8,467 nt of DNA, taken from assembly GCA_034434635.1 (NCBI GenBank), contig DAOTYX010000085.1, positions 1-8,467 on the forward strand. Reading direction: 5' to 3'. Origin of the DNA: DAOTYX01 sp034434635 (GTDB lineage: Bacteria > Chloroflexota > Anaerolineae > B4-G1 > DUEL01). The notes beneath the pieces are model-generated. The model ran no database searches, had not been told where the DNA came from, and worked only from the letters and a program-made list of their open reading frames with translations. This document shows, piece by piece, positions 5,661 through 8,467 of the stretch. A program made the translations under genes and the position numbers. Numbering within the stretch: the first letter of the stretch is position 1; each line of letters begins with the position of its first letter.

Positions 5661-5719
5661 CAGCCTGGGCCGCTGCCGTAGTGTCAGGTGACGATTCCTT
5701 TCCTGGTGGCCTTCATCCG

Positions 5720-6583
5720 ATGGGAAAAACAGAGAAACTGACCTGTCTGGTGGACAATGCGGTCCTGCCGCACTCCCGCTTTCGAGGGGAGCACGGCCTC
5801 TCTTTCCTGGTCGAAACGGCCGCGGGGAGGGTCCTCTTCGACACAGGGGCCAGTGGCGAGGTGCTGCTACACAACATGGAGGTGGCGGGCATCTCTCCAG
5901 CGGAGATTGATGCGCTGGTGCTCAGCCATGGCCACCGGGACCATACCGGCGGGCTTCCGGCGCTGCTGGCGCAGCGGTCGGGGTTGCCGCTCTACGCCCA
6001 TCCCGACCTGCCGCGGGAACGCTTCTCCCACCGCGAGGGCGCGATGCGGGAAGTGGGGTTGCCACTATCGCTGGAGGAACTGCGTGGTCAGGCCGACCTG
6101 CGGTTGAGCACCGAGCCGCAGGAGGTCCTCCCCGGTGTCTGGACCACCGGGGAGATCGCCGACCGCCCAGAACCGGAGGGGCGCAGCGACCGCCATTTCA
6201 TCCGCGCGGATGGAGCGAAACTTCCTTCGCCATGGATGGCCGACCCCTACCGAGATGATATGGCACTGGTCCTGGAGGCTCCGCAGGGGCTGGTGCTGGT
6301 CTGCGGCTGTTGCCACGCGGGGCTTCTCAACACGCTTCTCCACGTGCGACGTGTCTTCGAGCGGGACCCGGTGGCGGTGGCTGGAGGGACGCACCTCATC
6401 GCTGCCGATGAGGCCCACCTGCGCCGCCTCATAGAGGTATTGCGACAGATGGGGCCGCCAACTCTCTACCTCAACCATTGTACCGGCCAGGCGGCCTATG
6501 TGACGCTGGCCCTGGCGTTCGGGGAACGAGTCGCTCCCTGCCCGGCTGGGACCATATTAGAGTTGCGATCGGGGGGAGCATGA
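5720..6583 (+). CDS. Metallo-beta-lactamase-fold hydrolase-like protein, COG1237 type
   Basis: This 287-residue MBL-fold protein begins with GKTEKLTCLVDNAVLP and has EHGLSFLVET, LFDTGASGEVLLHN and the metal motif SHGHRDHTGGL (residues 69-79; H70, H72, D74, H75). Further likely ligands or family-specific residues are H199 in GCCHAG, H225 in GGTHL and H253 in NHCTG. This layout matches COG1237, whose members are often annotated as 7,8-dihydropterin-6-methyl-4-(beta-D-ribofuranosyl)aminobenzene-5'-phosphate synthase. In bacteria without methanopterin that name is not justified. ATG 5720 is preferred: the open frame continues left to 5579, but that part lies in the hairpin repeat and does not resemble the family. 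Only a weak ggtgg precedes the start. The stop overlaps the next ATPase gene (ATGA), so the two are co-expressed. Confidence 0.88.
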   Translation: MGKTEKLTCLVDNAVLPHSRFRGEHGLSFLVETAAGRVLFDTGASGEVLLHNMEVAGISPAEIDALVLSHGHRDHTGGLPALLAQRSGLPLYAHPDLPRERFSHREGAMREVGLPLSLEELRGQADLRLSTEPQEVLPGVWTTGEIADRPEPEGRSDRHFIRADGAKLPSPWMADPYRDDMALVLEAPQGLVLVCGCCHAGLLNTLLHVRRVFERDPVAVAGGTHLIAADEAHLRRLIEVLRQMGPPTLYLNHCTGQAAYVTLALAFGERVAPCPAGTILELRSGGA

Positions 6584-7497
6584 TCATCACCGTGGCAAGC
6601 GGCAAGGGTGGCACCGGCAAGACCACCGTCGCCGTCAGTCTCGCGTTGAGTATGACAGCGGATCGGCAGGGTTCTGCAGGCGAGGGACCCGTCAATTCGG
6701 CCCGTCCGCTGTTCCTGGACTGCGATGTGGAAGAGCCCAATGCGGCCCTCTTCCTGAAGCCGGTCATCGAGGAACGCAAGGAGGTCGGCCGGCTGACCCC
6801 GCAGGTGGATGCGGGCCTGTGCACTTACTGCGGGCGATGCGCCGAGGTCTGCCAGTACCACGCCGTTGCCGTCGTCGGGCGGAAGGTGCTCGTCTTTCCC
6901 GACCTCTGCCATGGCTGTGGTAGTTGTACCCTCAACTGCCCCACTGGCGCCATCCGCGAGGTGTTGGATGTGATGGGGACTGTCGAGCGTGGCTGGGCCG
7001 GACCGCTGGAGTTCGCGCAGGGGACAATGGACATAGGGGAGGCGATGGCTGCGCCGGTCATTCGCCAATTGAAGCGATGGGCCATTCCGCCTGCCGCCGA
7101 TGACCGTCCCATCATTCTGGATGCCTCGCCTGGCACATCCTGTCCCGTGGTGGAGGCGATGCGCGGGGCGGACTTCGTCCTGATGGTCACTGAACCCACC
7201 CCCTTCGGCCTGCACGACCTGCGCCTGGCGGTGGAGGTGGCGCGAGGCGAACTGGGATTGCCTGTCGGCGTGGTGATCAATCGCGAGGGGGTGGGGGATC
7301 GCGGTGTGGAGGAATACTGCGCCGCAGAGGGCCTTCCTATCCTGCTGCGCATCCCCCTGGACCGTCGCATCGCCGAGGCCTACTCGGATGGTGTGCCGCT
7401 GGTGGAAGCGCTACCCGAATACCGTCAGCGCTTCGCTGCCTTATGGGATGAGATCGCCGCACGGGTCAGGACCGCAGGGGAACAGCCTGATGGTTGA
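6580..7497 (+). CDS. MinD/Mrp-superfamily ATPase with inserted two-[4Fe-4S] ferredoxin domain (COG1149 type)
   Basis: This 305-residue protein starts MIITVASGKGGTGKTTVAVS, with the deviant Walker A motif at residues 7-16, followed by LFLDCDVEEPNAALFL. A bacterial-ferredoxin insert follows, with cysteines 81/84/87/91 (CTYCGRCAEVCQ) and 110/113/116/120 (CHGCGSCTLNCPTGAI), enough for two [4Fe-4S] clusters. The ATPase fold resumes with IILDASPGTSCPVVEAM and VTEPTPFGLHDL. Such proteins occur in tandem pairs in anaerobic bacteria and archaea and are thought to couple nucleotide hydrolysis to Fe-S cluster or electron handling; the function is not firmly established. ATG 6580 overlaps the MBL stop by four bases, with the gggggag run just upstream. 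A longer in-frame reading from 6478 lies within the MBL gene and is not used. The partner paralog begins at 7974. Confidence 0.93.
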   Translation: MIITVASGKGGTGKTTVAVSLALSMTADRQGSAGEGPVNSARPLFLDCDVEEPNAALFLKPVIEERKEVGRLTPQVDAGLCTYCGRCAEVCQYHAVAVVGRKVLVFPDLCHGCGSCTLNCPTGAIREVLDVMGTVERGWAGPLEFAQGTMDIGEAMAAPVIRQLKRWAIPPAADDRPIILDASPGTSCPVVEAMRGADFVLMVTEPTPFGLHDLRLAVEVARGELGLPVGVVINREGVGDRGVEEYCAAEGLPILLRIPLDRRIAEAYSDGVPLVEALPEYRQRFAALWDEIAARVRTAGEQPDG

Positions 7498-7960
7498 GAT
7501 TGCCATCCCTTCCCGCGGTGTGCTTCTCCTGGAACATCTCGTGTTGGACCTGAACGGCACCATCGCCCTGGATGGCAAGCTATTGCCCGGCGTAAAGGAC
7601 AGCATTGCCCAGTTGAGCCAGCATCTGGCTGTGCACCTGGTCAGCGCTGATACTCGGGGGACGCTGGCGGCCATCGCGGCAGACCTGGCGGCTTTGGCGC
7701 ACCCTGTGGAGCCGGGGGACGAGGCCAGGCAGAAGGCGGCGCTGGTGGAGAGACTGGGCGCCGAGCGAGTGGTCGCGGTCGGCAACGGGGCTAACGATGC
7801 CCTCATGCTGGCCCGCGCGGTGCTGGGCATCGCCGTCCTGGGCGCTGAGGGACTGGCTCTCTCCTGCATGCAGGCTGCCGACGTCATCGCGCCGGACATC
7901 GGGGCGGCGCTGGCAATGCTGCTCTCGCCCCAACGGCTGGTCGCGACGCTGCGCGTCTGA
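7490..7960 (+). CDS. Small HAD-superfamily phosphatase, soluble P-type-ATPase-like (COG4087 type)
   Basis: This 156-residue HAD protein lacks a cap domain. Motif I is DLNGT (D20-T24), with the nucleophile Asp20 but asparagine at residue 22 instead of the acid/base Asp of ordinary HAD phosphatases; P-type ATPases likewise depart from DxD at this place (DKTGT). Motif II is LVSADT (Ser52), the motif III lysine is probably K82, and motif IV is VGNGANDALML (N99, D103). This pattern fits the group called soluble P-type ATPases (COG4087), whose physiological substrate is unknown. ATG 7490 lies inside the end of the preceding ATPase gene (eight-base overlap), with aggggaa upstream. The gene sits between two ferredoxin-MinD ATPase genes. 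A regulatory phosphatase or metal-related role is an inference from that position. Confidence 0.88.
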   Translation: MVEIAIPSRGVLLLEHLVLDLNGTIALDGKLLPGVKDSIAQLSQHLAVHLVSADTRGTLAAIAADLAALAHPVEPGDEARQKAALVERLGAERVVAVGNGANDALMLARAVLGIAVLGAEGLALSCMQAADVIAPDIGAALAMLLSPQRLVATLRV

Positions 7961-7962
7961 AA

Positions 7963-7968
7963 AGGAGG
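7963..7968 (+). promoter_or_regulatory. Consensus Shine-Dalgarno site supporting a TTG start
   Basis: aggagg lies five bases before TTG 7974 and just after the HAD stop. No ATG is present near the expected N-terminus, so this site is the main reason to accept TTG as initiator of the last gene. Confidence 0.8.
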
Positions 7969-7973
7969 GCCTG

Positions 7974-8467
7974 TTGAAACAACTGGTGGTCCTCAGCGGC
8001 AAAGGAGGCACAGGCAAGACCACGCTGACGGCGGCGTTGGCCCACCTGGCCTCTCGGGCGCTGTCCGTCGTTCTGGCCGACGCCGACGTGGACGCGGCAA
8101 ACCTGGAATTGGTGCTCGACCCGGTGAAGCGGGAAGAGCACGACTTCACGGGTGGTCAGGTGGCCGTGATTGACCCCGCATTGTGCACAGGATGCGGTAT
8201 CTGTGTCCAGGTCTGTCGGTTTGAGGCGATTTCTGAGACGGGGAGATACGGAGACGCGGCGACAGAGAGAAACTCCCCGCGTCCCCGCGTCTCCCCTTCC
8301 CCCAGCCTCAATGTAGACTCGCTGGCCTGTGAGGGATGCGCCACCTGCTATTACCAATGCCCGGAAAAGGCCATTCGGATGGAGGAGCAGAAAGCCGGGC
8401 TCTGGTTCCGTTCCGATACCCGCTTCGGCCCTCTCTTTCACGCTCATCTCTTCGCTGGACAAGAGAA
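7974..8467 (+). CDS. Second MinD-superfamily ATPase with ferredoxin insert (COG1149 type), incomplete at right edge
   Basis: The reading frame opens at TTG 7974 (KQLVVLSGKGGTGKTTLTAA) and stays open to the window end, giving 164 residues. The Walker A motif is SGKGGTGKTT at residues 8-17, followed by ADADVDAANLELVL. Ferredoxin cysteines are 71/74/77/81 (CTGCGICVQVCR) and 119/122/125/129 (CEGCATCYYQCPEKAI). About half of a normal protein is visible; the C-terminal ATPase half lies outside. It pairs with the ATPase at 6580-7497, as these proteins usually do. Oddly, 37 residues separate C81 from C119 against 18 in the paralog (C91 to C110). The extra stretch is Ser/Pro/Arg-rich and coincides with an inverted repeat (8240-8296). 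All cysteines and the frame remain intact, so the gene is probably functional. Confidence 0.9.
   Translation, partial: MKQLVVLSGKGGTGKTTLTAALAHLASRALSVVLADADVDAANLELVLDPVKREEHDFTGGQVAVIDPALCTGCGICVQVCRFEAISETGRYGDAATERNSPRPRVSPSPSLNVDSLACEGCATCYYQCPEKAIRMEEQKAGLWFRSDTRFGPLFHAHLFAGQE
8240..8296. repeat. Imperfect inverted repeat inside the ferredoxin insert of the last ATPase gene
   Basis: The arm 8240-8261 (ggggagatacggagacgcgg followed by cg) pairs with 8275-8296 at 18 of 22 positions, across a 13-base spacer (8262-8274). It is composed of gagacgcgg-like units, and falls between the two four-cysteine motifs, in frame with the coding sequence. It looks like an inserted palindromic repeat or an expansion, and not like ordinary codon usage of this gene. 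Confidence 0.72.

Noticed and set aside
5579..5719. N-terminal extension of the MBL protein from ATG 5579
   Set aside because: The 47 residues are translated from the multi-hairpin repeat, are rich in Arg/Ala and do not match the MBL family, which starts close to ATG 5720.
6478..6579. Longer in-frame start for the first ferredoxin-MinD ATPase
   Set aside because: These 34 codons overlap the end of the MBL gene. ATG 6580 gives the standard N-terminus right before the P-loop and forms an ATGA overlap.
7304..7489. Upstream extension of the HAD protein
   Set aside because: It lies entirely in another frame of the preceding ATPase gene and adds 62 Arg/Ser/Pro-rich residues without homology to HAD proteins.
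7884..8462. Long antisense open frame (192 codons, minus strand) over the last ATPase gene
   Set aside because: The plus strand carries a complete Walker A motif and eight ferredoxin cysteines in one frame; the minus-strand product has no recognisable domain.

Overview
The window is a GC-rich, tightly packed bacterial gene cluster with every credible gene on the + strand. Genes are separated by short gaps or overlap by 4-8 bases (4908-4915, 5102-5105, 6580-6583, 7490-7497), and most starts have a strong purine-rich Shine-Dalgarno sequence. Protein content (ferredoxin-containing MinD ATPases, NifX-like proteins, CooT-type protein, radical SAM enzyme) points to an anaerobic or facultatively anaerobic, metal-cluster-rich lifestyle. 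The style of the non-coding repeats (multi-hairpin block at 5557-5660, 'aacacgg' heptamers, 'gagacgcgg'-type arms) resembles what I remember from Chloroflexota genomes. That taxonomic call is an inference, not something the sequence proves.

Layout. Positions 17-1099: Mrp/ApbC-type Fe-S carrier ATPase with an N-terminal MIP18/DUF59 domain. 1158-2036: membrane-bound ferritin-like/VIT1 fusion (MbfA-like, probable iron exporter). 2065-2565 and 2571-3059: two tandem NifX/NifB-C-like (dinitrogenase cofactor-binding fold) proteins, each with a C-terminal coiled coil. 3076-3288: small Gly/Arg-rich six-cysteine protein, followed by a strong hairpin at 3296-3334. 3356-3658: stand-alone MIP18/DUF59 protein. 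3766-4689: radical SAM protein of the COG0731-like type with a C-terminal winged-helix-like region. 4724-4915: CooT-like small Ni-binding protein. 4908-5105: small helical His-rich protein. 5102-5536: MOSC-domain protein. 5537-5719: non-coding repeat block. 5720-6583: metallo-beta-lactamase-fold protein (COG1237-like). 6580-7497: MinD-type ATPase with two inserted 4Fe-4S motifs. 7490-7960: small soluble P-type-ATPase-like HAD phosphatase. 7974 to the right edge: a second MinD-type ATPase with ferredoxin insert, incomplete.

How they may work together. Three deviant-Walker-A NTPases, two scaffold-like NifX proteins, two MIP18 domains (one fused, one free), a cysteine-knuckle protein, a radical SAM enzyme, a Ni-binding CooT-like protein and an iron exporter form a plausible metal/Fe-S cluster trafficking island. 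Individual families are known. The combined pathway and its client enzyme cannot be read from the window, and no nitrogenase, CODH or hydrogenase structural gene is present here.

The most unusual sequence-level observation is that the last ATPase gene carries an imperfect inverted repeat (8240-8296) in frame between its two ferredoxin cysteine motifs, adding about 19 residues relative to its paralog in the same window.
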